From: Burkholderia territorii | GTDB taxonomy: Bacteria > Pseudomonadota > Gammaproteobacteria > Burkholderiales > Burkholderiaceae | Assembly: GCF_902833055.1 (NCBI RefSeq) | Contig: NZ_CADFEJ010000001.1 | Coordinates: 372,001-436,000 of the forward strand | Length of the DNA: 64,000 nt | Direction of reading: 5' to 3' | Shown: positions 45,347 through 54,789 of the stretch, in pieces | How the letters are laid out: every line of letters starts with the position of its first letter | How positions within the stretch are numbered: the stretch's first letter is position 1 | Notes under the pieces: model-generated | Databases searched by the model: none | The model's input: only the letters and a program-made list of their open reading frames with translations | What the model was told of the DNA's origin: nothing | Translations under genes and position numbers: made by a program

Positions 45347-46471
45347 ATGCATACGGGGAACTCGGGCGAGGACCGATTGATCAGGGGAATCGGCATGCGC
45401 CGGCATGCGCGCCGGGCCGTGTGCCGGTCGCTTGTCATCCTGACGCTCGGCTTGCAATGCCTGCCGGCATGTGCCGCTCCTCCCGAGGCCGTCAACGACA
45501 GCGTACTGCGTATCCTCGCTTGGCCCGGCTATGCGGACAACGATGTCGTCAATGCATTTGAGACGCAATTCCACGTACGCGTCGAAGTGACGTTCGTCGA
45601 TTCCGACGAAGCATTGTGGACGCGCATGCACAGTGCGTCGCCGCCACCGTACGACGTACTCGCGGCCAACACGGCGGAGATCCAGCGCTATGCGCGCGAC
45701 GGCCTGCTCAGTCCGATCGACCTGTCCCAGGTTCCCAACCGTCGGCGGCAACTGCCGAATTTCCAGCAGCTCGCAACGATCGGTGGACTCCTGCACAACG
45801 GCTCGACCTACGCGATTCCGTTCACGTATTCGTCGATGGGATTGATCTACGATCGCAAGCAGGTGCCGGCCGCGCCGCGCTCGATGCTGGAATTGTGGAA
45901 TCCGCGTTATCGCGGGAAGGTGCTCGACTTCAACAGCGCGCAGCATAATTTTTCGTTCACCGCACTCGCGCTCGGCTATCGCGATCCCTTCCATCTGTCG
46001 CCCGCGCAAACGCTTGCCGTCGCGCACAAGCTGGTCGATCTGCGACGCAACCTGCTCACGTATTACACGCTTCCTGAAGAGGCGACCGCGCTGTTCGTCC
46101 AGCATCGCGCGGCGCTGATGTTCGGCAACTACGGCACGCAGCAGGTCGAACAACTGCGTCGCGCCGGTGCGGACGTCGGCTACGTGATTCCGGACGAGGG
46201 CGCACTCGCGTGGCTCGACTGCTGGGGCGTCACGCGCGGTGCGGAGCGGCCCGAGCTCGCGTTCGCCTGGATCAACTACATGCTCGAACCGGCGATCGGC
46301 GCGCTGCTGACCAAACGCCAGGGGCTCGCGAATACACTCGAGCCGCCGCCCGGTCTCGAGTCCGGCCACCAGCATCTGGTGTGGATCCAGCCGGTCGAGG
46401 ACATCACGCGGCGCGAGTCGCTGTGGAGCCGCATCGTATCGGGTGATCGGCCGGAGCGGTTCGACAAATGA
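45347..46471 (+). CDS. PotD-like periplasmic polyamine-binding protein (NspS-like sensor)
   Basis: The 374-residue protein has a signal peptide after a basic N-terminus (RRHARRAVCRSLVILTLGLQ) and the PotD fold: LRILAWPGYADNDVVNAFE, YDVLAANTAEIQRYARDGLL, YAIPFTYSSMGLIYDRK and WINYMLEPAIGA. It likely binds a polyamine or similar cation in the periplasm. No ABC permease or ATPase genes are near; instead it overlaps a membrane diguanylate cyclase. In Vibrio, NspS (PotD-like) signals to MbaA (GGDEF-EAL) in this way. The ATG at 45347 follows AAAGGA by seven bases. Confidence 0.85.
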   Translation: MHTGNSGEDRLIRGIGMRRHARRAVCRSLVILTLGLQCLPACAAPPEAVNDSVLRILAWPGYADNDVVNAFETQFHVRVEVTFVDSDEALWTRMHSASPPPYDVLAANTAEIQRYARDGLLSPIDLSQVPNRRRQLPNFQQLATIGGLLHNGSTYAIPFTYSSMGLIYDRKQVPAAPRSMLELWNPRYRGKVLDFNSAQHNFSFTALALGYRDPFHLSPAQTLAVAHKLVDLRRNLLTYYTLPEEATALFVQHRAALMFGNYGTQQVEQLRRAGADVGYVIPDEGALAWLDCWGVTRGAERPELAFAWINYMLEPAIGALLTKRQGLANTLEPPPGLESGHQHLVWIQPVEDITRRESLWSRIVSGDRPERFDK

Positions 46472-48243
46472 TCAGGCTCGGGATCACGTCGAAGCTGTCG
46501 GTGCTGTTCGCATGCATCGGCGTGATCGCATCCGGCTCGACCGGCTACTACACCTACCGCGCGAACCGGACGATGCTCGTGCAGGAAGCCCAGCACAGCC
46601 TGCTGATGTCGACGCAATTGCTCGCGCAGCGCTTCACGACCGCGTTGGCCGACGTGGCCGACGATGCACTCGTGCTCGCGCAATTGCCGTCGGCCGCGCT
46701 CGTCGCGAGCGGTGGCGGCACCGATCGCGCGCCGCGCTCGCGGCTCGAGCGCGTCTATTACAGCTTCATGAAGAACCACCCCGAGTACCTGCAGATCCGG
46801 CTGATCGCGCGCGGCGATTTCGGGCTCGAGCGGATTCGCGTCGATCGCGACGCGCGTGGCATCGTCGTGCTGCCGGAGCGTGCGTTCCAGGAAAAAGGAC
46901 AGTTTTCCTACGTATTCGGTACGCTCGCGACGGCACCCGGTCATATCTACCTGTCGCCGATCGTGGTCAATCACGAGACCGGCGCGCATGCGGCCGAAGG
47001 GCTGCCGATCCTGCGCGTGGGCACGCCGGTCGTCGACCCGGCCGGTGCGGTGGTCGGCGCGCTGGTCGTCGACGTCGATCTGTCGCGCATGTTCGATCGG
47101 CTCGAGCGCGACCTGCCGCAGGACTACGCGGTGTTTCTCGCGAACGAGTGGGGCGACTTCCTCGTGCATCCGGACCCGTCGCAGGCGTTCGGCTTCGACC
47201 GCGGCCGGCGCGTGCTGATGCAGGATCGTTTTCCCGGCACGCGTCTGCTGTTCGTCGGCGCGCGCACGAATGTGACGCTCAACGGTCTCGCGCAGCCCGA
47301 CGACGTGCCGGGCCAGATGTTCGCGTTCGTGCGCACGCCGTTCGGCAACAACGAGGGCAACCGCTTCGTCGTGCTCGGCATGGCGCGTCCGCTCACGGAC
47401 GTGCTGGCGCCCGCGGGGATTCTCGGCGGACGGATCATCCGGATGGTGTTCCTGATGAGCCTGGCGGCGGTGATTCTCGCGATCCTGTTCGCGCGTGCGA
47501 TCACGAGCCCGTTGCAGACGCTCGCGCGCGCGGCGACCCACGTGTTCGACGATCCGGCCGCCGAACGACTGCCCATTGCGCGGGCCGACGAGATCGGCGT
47601 GCTGGCGCGCTGTTTCGACAGCATGCGCGTGGAAATCCGCACGCAGGTCGCGATGCTGCGCGCGAAACAACTGGAGCTCACGCACCTCGCCGGTCACGAT
47701 CCATTGACCGGGCTGCCGAACCGCCTGTTGTTCATGGAGCGCCTCGAGGCCGCGATCCGGCATGCGGCCGCGGTGCGCGAGGGGCTGGCGGTGATGTTCG
47801 TCGATCTCGACCGCTTCAAGCAGATCAACGACCAGCACGGACACGCGGCAGGTGATCGCACGCTCGTCGCCGTCGCGAAACGGCTGAACCTCGTGCTGCG
47901 CAGCGGCGACATGGCCGCGCGGCTCGGCGGTGACGAATTCATCGTGCTGATTTCGGACGTGCGGTCGCCCGACGTGATCGGCGATATCGCATCGCGTATC
48001 CAGATCGTGATGGCCGAGCAACTGGAGTTCGGCGAACGTCATCTGGCCGTGGGCGCGAGCATCGGCGTCAGCGAGTATCCGGCCGATGGCGCGTCGGCCG
48101 AGGAGCTGCTGGTGAAGGCCGACGCGGCGATGTATGCGGCGAAGGCGTCCGCGCAGTGCGCGTGCGTGCGCTACCAGGAGTTGTTGCGCGGGGGCATCGC
48201 AGCGGATGCGGGCGCCGGCATGGCGGCGGAGGGCGGCCGTTGA
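46468..48243 (+). CDS. Membrane diguanylate cyclase with periplasmic sensor domain
   Basis: The 591-residue protein has a membrane helix (about 8-30), a periplasmic domain of about 280 residues, a second helix (about 330-350, FLMSLAAVILAILFARA), a HAMP segment and a GGDEF domain. The active-site GGDEF is at residues 487-491 and the inhibitory RxxD site (RSGD) at 478-481, so it should make c-di-GMP with product feedback. There is no EAL domain. Its start overlaps the stop of the PotD-like gene (ATGA), so the binding protein probably acts as its ligand sensor. Confidence 0.9.
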   Translation: MIRLGITSKLSVLFACIGVIASGSTGYYTYRANRTMLVQEAQHSLLMSTQLLAQRFTTALADVADDALVLAQLPSAALVASGGGTDRAPRSRLERVYYSFMKNHPEYLQIRLIARGDFGLERIRVDRDARGIVVLPERAFQEKGQFSYVFGTLATAPGHIYLSPIVVNHETGAHAAEGLPILRVGTPVVDPAGAVVGALVVDVDLSRMFDRLERDLPQDYAVFLANEWGDFLVHPDPSQAFGFDRGRRVLMQDRFPGTRLLFVGARTNVTLNGLAQPDDVPGQMFAFVRTPFGNNEGNRFVVLGMARPLTDVLAPAGILGGRIIRMVFLMSLAAVILAILFARAITSPLQTLARAATHVFDDPAAERLPIARADEIGVLARCFDSMRVEIRTQVAMLRAKQLELTHLAGHDPLTGLPNRLLFMERLEAAIRHAAAVREGLAVMFVDLDRFKQINDQHGHAAGDRTLVAVAKRLNLVLRSGDMAARLGGDEFIVLISDVRSPDVIGDIASRIQIVMAEQLEFGERHLAVGASIGVSEYPADGASAEELLVKADAAMYAAKASAQCACVRYQELLRGGIAADAGAGMAAEGGR

Positions 48244-48277
48244 CGGCGGGCAGGCCGTGCGTGCGGCGTAAACGCGA

Positions 48278-48301
48278 CGAGCCCGTCACGGGACGGGCTC
48301 G
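48278..48301. terminator. Hairpin between convergent genes
   Basis: CGAGCCCGTC and GACGGGCTCG form a perfect 10-bp stem around ACGG between the convergent cyclase and DUF4148 genes. A clear T-run is absent on either strand, so it may be a weak bidirectional terminator. Confidence 0.45.
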
Positions 48302-48343
48302 CCGGATCTTGGCGGACTGCGCGCGACGCGCGCAGCGGCGGAC

Positions 48344-48643
48344 TCAATGGCCGAAGTAGACCGAGTCGCGCGCGTTCTGCACCTTGGCTGCCGGTGCGCC
48401 GCCCTGGACGACCGGGGCCGGTTGCGCGCCGTAGCCGCTGGCATCTGCGCCGTGGACGCGCGCTTGAGCGGCCTGGATGTCGGCCGGGTAATACGGGCTC
48501 GACTGGCTCGGCTTGTAGCCGGCGTTTTCGAGCTGGACGAGTTCGTTGCGCACTTGTGCGCGGGTCACGGTGCTTTGGGCGAATGCGCCGAACGAAGCGG
48601 ACAGGGCGACGGCTGCAACGACTGCGGAAACGAGCGATTTCAT
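48344..48643 (-). CDS. DUF4148 domain-containing small exported protein
   Basis: The 99-residue protein has a signal peptide (MKSLVSAVVAAVALSASFGA) followed by the DUF4148 core: TRAQVRNELVQLENAGYKP, YYPADIQAAQARV. Such proteins occur in many copies in Burkholderia; the function is unknown. GGAGGT lies just upstream of the ATG ending at 48643. Confidence 0.9.
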   Translation of the reverse strand: MKSLVSAVVAAVALSASFGAFAQSTVTRAQVRNELVQLENAGYKPSQSSPYYPADIQAAQARVHGADASGYGAQPAPVVQGGAPAAKVQNARDSVYFGH

Positions 48644-48915
48644 GATGACCTCCGATGTTCTATTGGGTTCGCCGGCGACACCATGTCGTAAGCGATTGAT
48701 TACATCGTAGGCGTCGGGTGCTTAAGGGTAAACGTGGATTCCGACGAAAGATCGTTGCGGCCGAGGTAATAATCCGGACGGAAAAGTCGATCCGGCCCTG
48801 TCTTGTGTTGCGGGAATGACAGATCGATATCGGAGGGTGCCGGCAAGGCGCCGCGCACGGGCAGGCGCCCGACGGCGAGCGCCGGCAGGCGGGCATGGCG
48901 GGGGGCGTTGCCGGA

Positions 48916-49176
48916 TCAGACGCCGTCGGCGTCGTCGATTTCCTTGCGCTCGCGGCGTTCCTCGTTGCCGCGGCGGGCGCGGAGCCGCTGCCGCGACAGG
49001 ACGGCGATCACCTGCTGGGTCGGCGCGCCGGACGGCAGCTCGTTGCGGATGCGATCTGGCACCATCGGCAGGCCCGCGCGCTGCCGGCGCAGTGCCTTCG
49101 CGATTGCCCGGCGGCATTCGTCCCCGTGGCAATCCCATTCATCGCGGATTCTCTGGCAATAACGGCATTGTTCCAT
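48916..49176 (-). CDS. Small cysteine-rich hypothetical protein
   Basis: The 86-residue product begins MEQCRYCQRIRDEWDCHGDEC, two C-X2-C-like pairs that could form a zinc or metal knuckle, followed by a basic region (RRQRAGLPM; RQRLRARRGNEERRERK). The frame and composition look genuine. The function is unknown; a nucleic acid or chaperone role is only a guess from charge. Confidence 0.6.
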   Translation of the reverse strand: MEQCRYCQRIRDEWDCHGDECRRAIAKALRRQRAGLPMVPDRIRNELPSGAPTQQVIAVLSRQRLRARRGNEERRERKEIDDADGV

Positions 49177-49251
49177 GCGAACAGTCTAACGCGTCTTGCG
49201 AATTCGGACCGAAGGGGGAACGGACCGTGCCCGGCCGGCGGGCGGCCGACG

Positions 49252-50100
49252 TCATTTCGCGTTGGCGTGCGGGCCGCCGATCTGCCCGGCGGGCGCTGCC
49301 GCGTGCCGGAAGACGCCCGACTTCCAGATCATCTGCGATGCGGCCACGAGCACGAACAGCAGGACGACGGTCCGGAACACGCGCGGCGACATCCTGTCCC
49401 GCAGCGGGCGAACGAGCCACATGCCGGCGATGGCGGGCACGCTGGCAGCCGCCGAAATCGCGAGGTCGGCGGCGCTCGCGTGCGCGGCGCCGCTGAACGT
49501 CGTGATCAGCGTGACGATCGATACCACGAGGATGATCGCGATCTGCTTCGTAAACGCGCGGCCGGTCGCCCCGGATGAAATCAGATAGGTGGCCAGCAAT
49601 GGCCCCGGCACCGACGCAATGCTCTCCATCAATGCGGCGCCGAATCCGAGCACGAACCCGACCGGCTTTTGCCATGCCGCCGGCAGGTTCAGCTTCGGCG
49701 CGCTCAACATCAGTGCCGCGGCGACGATCAGCAGCGCGCCCGACGCGGCCTGTGCGTGGCCCGCGTTCAGAGACAGGAGGATCGCGACGCCGGCGACGTT
49801 GCCGAGGACCGTGCCTGCGATCGGTGCGGCGATCTTGCGCGCGGTTGCGAGTACCTCGCCGCCTTCGAGCGCCTGCGGGATGTTGCCGAGGATGATCGGC
49901 ATCGACAGCAGCAGCACTGCATGCCGGATCGGCAGGAACTGGCTCAGGATCGGCATCGCGACCAGCGGAACGCCGATGCCCGTGATTCCCTTGACCATCC
50001 CGCCGAGCAACAGCGCGACCGCGATGCCGATCAGATCGAGCAGCGCAAGCCCGTGCAGGCTGGAAACCAACACACCATCAGTCAGATCGAGATGAGTCAT
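49252..50100 (-). CDS. TauE/SafE-family sulfite or organic-anion exporter
   Basis: The 282-residue protein has about eight hydrophobic helices in two repeats, with the typical GMVKGITGIGVPLVAMPIL in the first and GFGAALMESIASVPGPLLATY at the start of the second. The family exports sulfite, sulfoacetate or similar anions across the inner membrane. A LysR gene diverges from it, with a dyad in the gap, so that regulator probably controls it. The substrate is not known. Confidence 0.88.
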   Translation of the reverse strand: MTHLDLTDGVLVSSLHGLALLDLIGIAVALLLGGMVKGITGIGVPLVAMPILSQFLPIRHAVLLLSMPIILGNIPQALEGGEVLATARKIAAPIAGTVLGNVAGVAILLSLNAGHAQAASGALLIVAAALMLSAPKLNLPAAWQKPVGFVLGFGAALMESIASVPGPLLATYLISSGATGRAFTKQIAIILVVSIVTLITTFSGAAHASAADLAISAAASVPAIAGMWLVRPLRDRMSPRVFRTVVLLFVLVAASQMIWKSGVFRHAAAPAGQIGGPHANAK

Positions 50101-50436
50101 TGGAAACAGGTCGAGACATGGGCGGCGAGCCGATCGACGGCTTCCGGTACCGGTGCACGCGACCGCGCACGCCGTTGTGGGTTTTTGGGGCGAACCGGCC
50201 GATGGTTGCGTCGTCCGCCATCGGGATTCGACAGGCAGGTTTCGACGCGCCCGCGCAAGCCTGCGCGCGCCAGGGCGACTCGTTCGACACCGTTCGAGCC
50301 TGCATCTTACCCGAGCCCGGTGTGGGGCACCGGGCGCGTGACCGTGCCCGTCGAATATCGTTGGCGTGCTTGAACGCTTTTCATGACGCATCGCTCTATC
50401 ATGTGAAAAATACATGGACCGAAACAAGGAGGCGAG
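50101..50436. other. Divergent region between TauE exporter and LysR regulator
   Basis: No gene is seen. TTTTCA (50378-50383) and TGAAAA (50404-50409) form an AT-rich dyad 20 bp apart, close to the LysR start, and may be the regulator's site. The remainder is featureless. Confidence 0.4.
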
Positions 50437-51333
50437 ATGACGCTTGCACAGTTGCAGGCCTTGGCGGCCGTGGTCGAACTCGGGTCGCTGACGGCCGCGG
50501 CCGAGCGGTTGAGCCGCAGTCAATCCGCGATCAGTCACGCGTTGACCGAACTGGAGGACATCACCGAGGTCAAGCTGCTGTTGCGCGACCGCCAGCCGGT
50601 CGTCCTGACCGCTGCGGGCGAACGCCTGTGGCCATACGTGCAGAACGTGGTTCGCGAAGCGCAGACACTGCGCCAGCAGTTCAGCCTGTCGCGCGGCAAG
50701 CTCGAGGGGCGGCTGGTGGTCGCGTCGCTGCCGAGCGTGTCGCTCGCATTCGTCGTACCCGCGCTCGAGGCGTTGAAGGCGGCGCATGAGGGCGTGACGG
50801 CGGTACTGCTCGAAGGCACGGACGCGGAGGTCGAAGGATGGCTCGACGACGGCACCGCCGACGTCGGCGTGGTCGCCGGAACGAAAACCTTCGCGAACAA
50901 TCTGCCGCTGCTCGACGAGGATTTCGTCGCCGTGGCGGCGGACGGCGCGTTCGACGGCCGCAAGAGCGTGTCCGCGAAACGGTTGTCCACGATGCCGTTC
51001 ATTTTCTCGAAGGCGGGTTGCGGGCCCGTCATCGAGGATTACTTCGCGCGCAACGGTGCATCGCTTCGCGCCGCGTTCAATGTGGTCGAGATGCGGACCA
51101 TCCTGTCGATGGCGGAGGCGGGAATGGGCGTGTCGATCGTCCCGCGCATCACGCTCACCTACACCCGGTTCGGCGGCCGGGTGCTGGAGCTGTCGCCCGG
51201 ATTGCAACGGTCCGTGCGGCTGTCGTGGAACACGTCCGGCAATGCGGTCGCAGATGCGTTCGTGAAGCTGGTCGACGCGCAGCGCGCGAAGGCGGGCAAG
51301 GCCATTCAGGCGCGCACGAAAAAAGCGAGGTAG
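50437..51333 (+). CDS. LysR-family transcriptional regulator
   Basis: The 298-residue protein starts MTLAQLQALAAVVELGSLTA with the helix-turn-helix AAERLSRSQSAISHALTELE and a CysB/CbbR-like effector domain (LEGRLVVASLPSVSLAFVVP). AGGAGG lies just before the ATG. It diverges from the TauE exporter, its likely target, and is followed 130 bp later by a LysE exporter that could also be controlled. The effector is unknown. Confidence 0.9.
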   Translation: MTLAQLQALAAVVELGSLTAAAERLSRSQSAISHALTELEDITEVKLLLRDRQPVVLTAAGERLWPYVQNVVREAQTLRQQFSLSRGKLEGRLVVASLPSVSLAFVVPALEALKAAHEGVTAVLLEGTDAEVEGWLDDGTADVGVVAGTKTFANNLPLLDEDFVAVAADGAFDGRKSVSAKRLSTMPFIFSKAGCGPVIEDYFARNGASLRAAFNVVEMRTILSMAEAGMGVSIVPRITLTYTRFGGRVLELSPGLQRSVRLSWNTSGNAVADAFVKLVDAQRAKAGKAIQARTKKAR

Positions 51334-51463
51334 CGCATCGGCAGCGCGATGCGGCGATGAAGCGCGTTCATGGGGCACTTGCAGTTTATTCATGCCGACC
51401 GTGGTCGACATGCAATACATTGTGGTTCCTCGCCCTGATTTCACTGCGTCGAAGGAGACCGCC

Positions 51464-52096
51464 GTGCCGGCCATGCCCACCCTGATTGCCTTCGGACTCG
51501 TGTCGCTCGGGATGGTCCTGACGCCCGGCCCGAACATGATCTACCTGATTTCGCGCTCGATCTGCCAGGGTCGCCGCGCGGGGTTGGTGTCGCTCGGTGG
51601 CGTCGCGCTGGGGTTCGTGTTCTACATGTTCAGCGCGGCGTTCGGCATCACCGCGCTGGTGCTGACCGTGCCGTACGCGTATGACGCACTGCGTTTCGCC
51701 GGGGCGCTGTACCTGGCGTATCTCGCGTGGCAGGCGCTCAGGCCGGGCGGGCGCTCGGCGTTTCAGGTCCGGGAGTTGCCGCACGACAGCGGCGCGCGGC
51801 TCTTCACGATGGGCTTCGTCACCAATCTCGCGAACCCGAAGATTGCGGTGATGTATCTGTCGCTGCTGCCGCAGTTCATTTCGCCGGGGCACGGCAGCGT
51901 GCTCGCGCAATCGCTGGCACTCGGCTGCGTGCAGATCGCGGTGAGCGTCAGCGTCAACGCGCTGATCGCGAGCATGGCCGGCTCGATCGCGGCGTTTCTC
52001 GCGGGCCGGCCCGTCTGGGCGCGCGTGCAGCGGTGGTTGATGGGCACCGTGCTGGCCGCACTGGCCGTGCGTATCGCGTTCGAATCGCGCGGGTAG
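51464..52096 (+). CDS. LysE-family amino-acid exporter
   Basis: The 210-residue inner-membrane protein has six helices and the RhtB/LysE signatures: LVSLGMVLTPGPNMIYLISR and SICQGRRAGLVSLGG near the start, and GFVTNLANPKIAVMYLSLLP. It likely exports an amino acid or derivative. I choose the GTG at 51464, six bases after GAAGGAG, over the ATG three codons later. The upstream frame is not family-like. Confidence 0.9.
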   Translation: MPAMPTLIAFGLVSLGMVLTPGPNMIYLISRSICQGRRAGLVSLGGVALGFVFYMFSAAFGITALVLTVPYAYDALRFAGALYLAYLAWQALRPGGRSAFQVRELPHDSGARLFTMGFVTNLANPKIAVMYLSLLPQFISPGHGSVLAQSLALGCVQIAVSVSVNALIASMAGSIAAFLAGRPVWARVQRWLMGTVLAALAVRIAFESRG

Positions 52097-52291
52097 CCGG
52101 ACGCTATCGCTTGCGGGCGGGAGCGACGTATCGATGCGCATGCAACGTTTGGCGGATGAGCCGGCTCCGCGCGATCCGCGTCAGTCGCTTCGTCGTACCG
52201 GAAACCGGGTGGCGTGCGTCACGCGAGATGTCGCGCGCGCGCCGACCTCAGCCGCCCGCCGCGCGATCGCGCGCCGCGGGCGGCCGTCGCA

Positions 52292-53977
52292 TCAGCGCTT
52301 GCCGCGCTTCTTGCTCAGCTCGATCGTCTCGAACAGCTCGTACTGCGCGGTCGGTTGCTGATCCGCACCCGGCGCGTGGTAGTAGCGCATCGTGATCGTC
52401 GTGTGGCCGCCCGGCTCGCCCGGATCGTGGTCGAACACGGCAATCCCGTAACCCGTGCCCGTATCGCGGCGTGCGGACCAGATCGCATCCTCGAGCGCGT
52501 CGGCCGGCTTGCGCACGAACGTGTTCGGCGCGGTGCCCGGCACCGGCCGGTTCGGTTTCGTGAAGACCTTGGCCTGCGCAAAGCCCGTCGCCGGATTCTC
52601 GCCGTACACGTCGAGCGGCGCACTGGTGCCGCCGCCGCCGAGAATCAGGTGGATCGTGCCGTGGCTCGTGTCGAACGTCGTGCTGTTCGGATCGGTCGCC
52701 CCGACCGGACGCGGCTGCAGTGTCTCGACGACTTCGCCGGTCGACGCATCGACGCCCGCTCGGTGATTGCAACCGCGCACCGGGTAGCTGCGCTCGTAGT
52801 CGTGATCGTGGCCGCACAGCACGAGGTCGACGCCGTAGCGGTCGAACAGCGGCAGCCATGCCTCGCGGATGCCCTTGTCCGAACCGTTGCCCGTCTTCGA
52901 CGAACTTAGCGCGTCCTGGTGCATCTGCACGACGATCCAGTCGATGTCGTCATCGTGCGATGCGTGGCGCAGCGTGTGCTCGAGCCAGCGCGTCTGCTCG
53001 CCGTTGCTGTAGCCGCGTACGTAGAACGACGTGCCCGGTTCGATCGGCGCACGGCCGGTGCTCGCGGCCGGCACGAGCGGGTTCGGGCCGCCGACGAATG
53101 CGGCCGCATCCTGGTACACGACGTCGTCGGCGTCGAGCGAGATGAACAGCACCGAGCTCACGCGGAAGCTGTACCAGCGGCCCGGAAAGCGCGTGCCGTT
53201 CTCCGGGAGCGTGTAGCGCGCGAGATACGAGTCGAGCCCCTGCGGGCCGTTGTTGAATTCGATCTCGTGATTGCCGGGGCATGGCATCCACGGGCGGTTC
53301 GCGGCCGACGTCTGGTTGTTGTTGCCGAAGTCGCGCCACACCTCCGGTTGATGGGCCGGATTCAGGTTCGCGTAGCAGAGGTCGCCGTTCAGCAGGTGGA
53401 ACAGCGGCTGGAACTGCTCGACGGCCTGCACCGCGAAGCGGCTTTGCGGCGACGACAGCACCCACGCGCCATTCGGCGTCGCGAGGTCGCCGTAGCTCGT
53501 GAAGCGGAACGGCGCGCGCCCGCGCGGCGCGGTCGTGAAGGTCGCGGCAAACGGCTGCGCGGCGTTGCTGTCGTTGTCGGCCGTGAGTTCGTAGCGGTAG
53601 CGCGTGTTCGGCTTCAGGCCATGTACGCGTGCGTGGTACGTGAACACGGTTTCGCCGTTCAGGCCGTCGGTGTAAAGGCGCTGCACGCCATGCACCGTGC
53701 GTGCCGGCTCGCCGTCCGCGACGATCCGCGCGCGCGGATTGACGGCCGGCGCGAGCGCCGCCCACGAGATCACGACTTCCGACGCCGGGTCGCTGCCCCA
53801 CGTCAGATGCACCTGTTCGGGCGTGCCGTCCGGATTCGACGCCGCGGCGCGTGCGGCCGCGAGCCCGCCGGCGGCGGTGGCCAGGCCGGAGACGCCGGCC
53901 AGTTTCAGGAAGCCGCGACGCGATACGGAAGCGGCCGGCTCGTTCGATTCGGCGGGGAAGTTTTCCTGGTTCGACAT
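52292..53977 (-). CDS. Tat-exported purple acid phosphatase-like metallophosphoesterase
   Basis: The 561-residue protein has a twin-arginine signal (VSRRGFLKLAGVSGL), an N-terminal fibronectin-like domain (VHLTWGSDPASEVVISWAAL) and a calcineurin-type domain with the metal ligands in SYGDLA, LLNGDLCY, GNHE, QMHQD and GHDHDYERSYP. It should hydrolyse phosphomonoesters or diesters outside the cytoplasm with a bimetal centre. A sequence resembling half of a Pho box lies about 130 bp upstream, too weak to assert. It stands alone. Confidence 0.9.
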   Translation of the reverse strand: MSNQENFPAESNEPAASVSRRGFLKLAGVSGLATAAGGLAAARAAASNPDGTPEQVHLTWGSDPASEVVISWAALAPAVNPRARIVADGEPARTVHGVQRLYTDGLNGETVFTYHARVHGLKPNTRYRYELTADNDSNAAQPFAATFTTAPRGRAPFRFTSYGDLATPNGAWVLSSPQSRFAVQAVEQFQPLFHLLNGDLCYANLNPAHQPEVWRDFGNNNQTSAANRPWMPCPGNHEIEFNNGPQGLDSYLARYTLPENGTRFPGRWYSFRVSSVLFISLDADDVVYQDAAAFVGGPNPLVPAASTGRAPIEPGTSFYVRGYSNGEQTRWLEHTLRHASHDDDIDWIVVQMHQDALSSSKTGNGSDKGIREAWLPLFDRYGVDLVLCGHDHDYERSYPVRGCNHRAGVDASTGEVVETLQPRPVGATDPNSTTFDTSHGTIHLILGGGGTSAPLDVYGENPATGFAQAKVFTKPNRPVPGTAPNTFVRKPADALEDAIWSARRDTGTGYGIAVFDHDPGEPGGHTTITMRYYHAPGADQQPTAQYELFETIELSKKRGKR

Positions 53978-54272
53978 GATCGTATTTTCGTTGAATGACA
54001 CGAGGGATGCGGAACCGCCCGGCCGCGCGCGAGCGCGTGCGGGGCGTAGGCCGGAAACGAGCGGGATCCCGGTGACGGCATTGTCGAAGTGCAGTTTTGC
54101 CGGGTTGTGACAGACGGTAATCAACGGACGGCCCGGACGCGTCGATGAATGTGCGCGTCGTTGCCGGCGCGGCGCAAATTTATTTGCATGTGTCGCGACG
54201 GATTTTCCCGCATGCGTCGTTTAACGGATGAACGGCCACTTCCGGCCGGGAAACGATGCTCCGGAGTCTTGC

Positions 54273-54572
54273 ATGAAACTTTCCATTTCATTACGGTTTG
54301 CCGCGGGTTGCGTGGCTGCGCTGGCGACATCCGCCGCATTCGCGCAGGCCGTCATCGTCGCACCGGTCGCACCACCGCCGCCGCGCGTCGAAGTGATGCC
54401 GGCGCCGCGCGCGGGCTACGTGTGGGATCAGGGTCACTGGCACTGGCGGCAGGGCCGCTACGTGTGGATTCCGGGCCATTGGCAGGTGGTGCGTGCCGGC
54501 TATCACTGGGTACCCGGACACTGGGTCGCGCGCGGCCCGAACTGGCGCTGGGTGCCGGGCCACTGGGCGTGA
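54273..54572 (+). CDS. YXWGXW repeat-containing small exported protein
   Basis: The 99-residue product has a signal peptide (MKLSISLRFAAGCVAALATS, ends AFAQ) and a mature part made of three or four Trp/Gly/His repeats of the type GYVWDQGHWHWRQG, YVWIPGHW, YHWVPGHW. The YXWGXW family is unknown in function; the repeats may bind metal or polymer at the envelope. CCGGAG precedes the ATG. A second family member lies at 60228-60449. It is the first of a run of five co-directional genes including an ECF sigma factor. Confidence 0.85.
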   Translation: MKLSISLRFAAGCVAALATSAAFAQAVIVAPVAPPPPRVEVMPAPRAGYVWDQGHWHWRQGRYVWIPGHWQVVRAGYHWVPGHWVARGPNWRWVPGHWA

Positions 54573-54641
54573 CGCGCAACGTGTCGCGCGGCCCTCGTTG
54601 GCCGCGCGGCAGGGCTTTCACACAACTTCATCGATCGAGCC

Positions 54642-54755
54642 ATGCCTTTTCGAACCATCGTGATCCTGACGATCTCGGCCGTCGTGCTGGCCGGCTGCGT
54701 CGTGGTGCCGGCGCGCCCGGTGTATTACCGGCCCGCGCCGGTCGTCGTATATTGA
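54642..54755 (+). CDS. Very small lipoprotein (37 residues)
   Basis: ATG at 54642 opens a 37-codon frame ending at TGA 54753-54755. It reads MPFRTIVILTISAVVLAGC, a clear lipoprotein signal with lipobox LAGC, then VVVPARPVYYRP and a Tyr/Pro/Val tail. It lies 69 bp after the YXWGXW gene and 34 bp before the sigma factor gene. Similar mini-lipoproteins accompany YXWGXW genes; the function is unknown. Confidence 0.7.
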   Translation: MPFRTIVILTISAVVLAGCVVVPARPVYYRPAPVVVY

Positions 54756-54789
54756 TTGCGCCGGCAGGTGCGCGATCGACAGGATCGAT

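Noticed and set aside
44983..45495. Minus-strand frame of 170 codons upstream of the PotD-like gene
   Set aside because: It overlaps the signal-peptide region of a well-supported gene and has no recognisable protein features.
54105..54113. CTGTCACAA on the minus strand upstream of the phosphatase, half of a Pho box
   Set aside because: The second 7-bp repeat does not match, so phosphate control is not supported.
54586..54609. CGCGCGGCC/GGCCGCGCG hairpin after the YXWGXW gene
   Set aside because: It lacks a T-run and lies inside a likely operon, so it is not called a terminator; it may affect mRNA stability.
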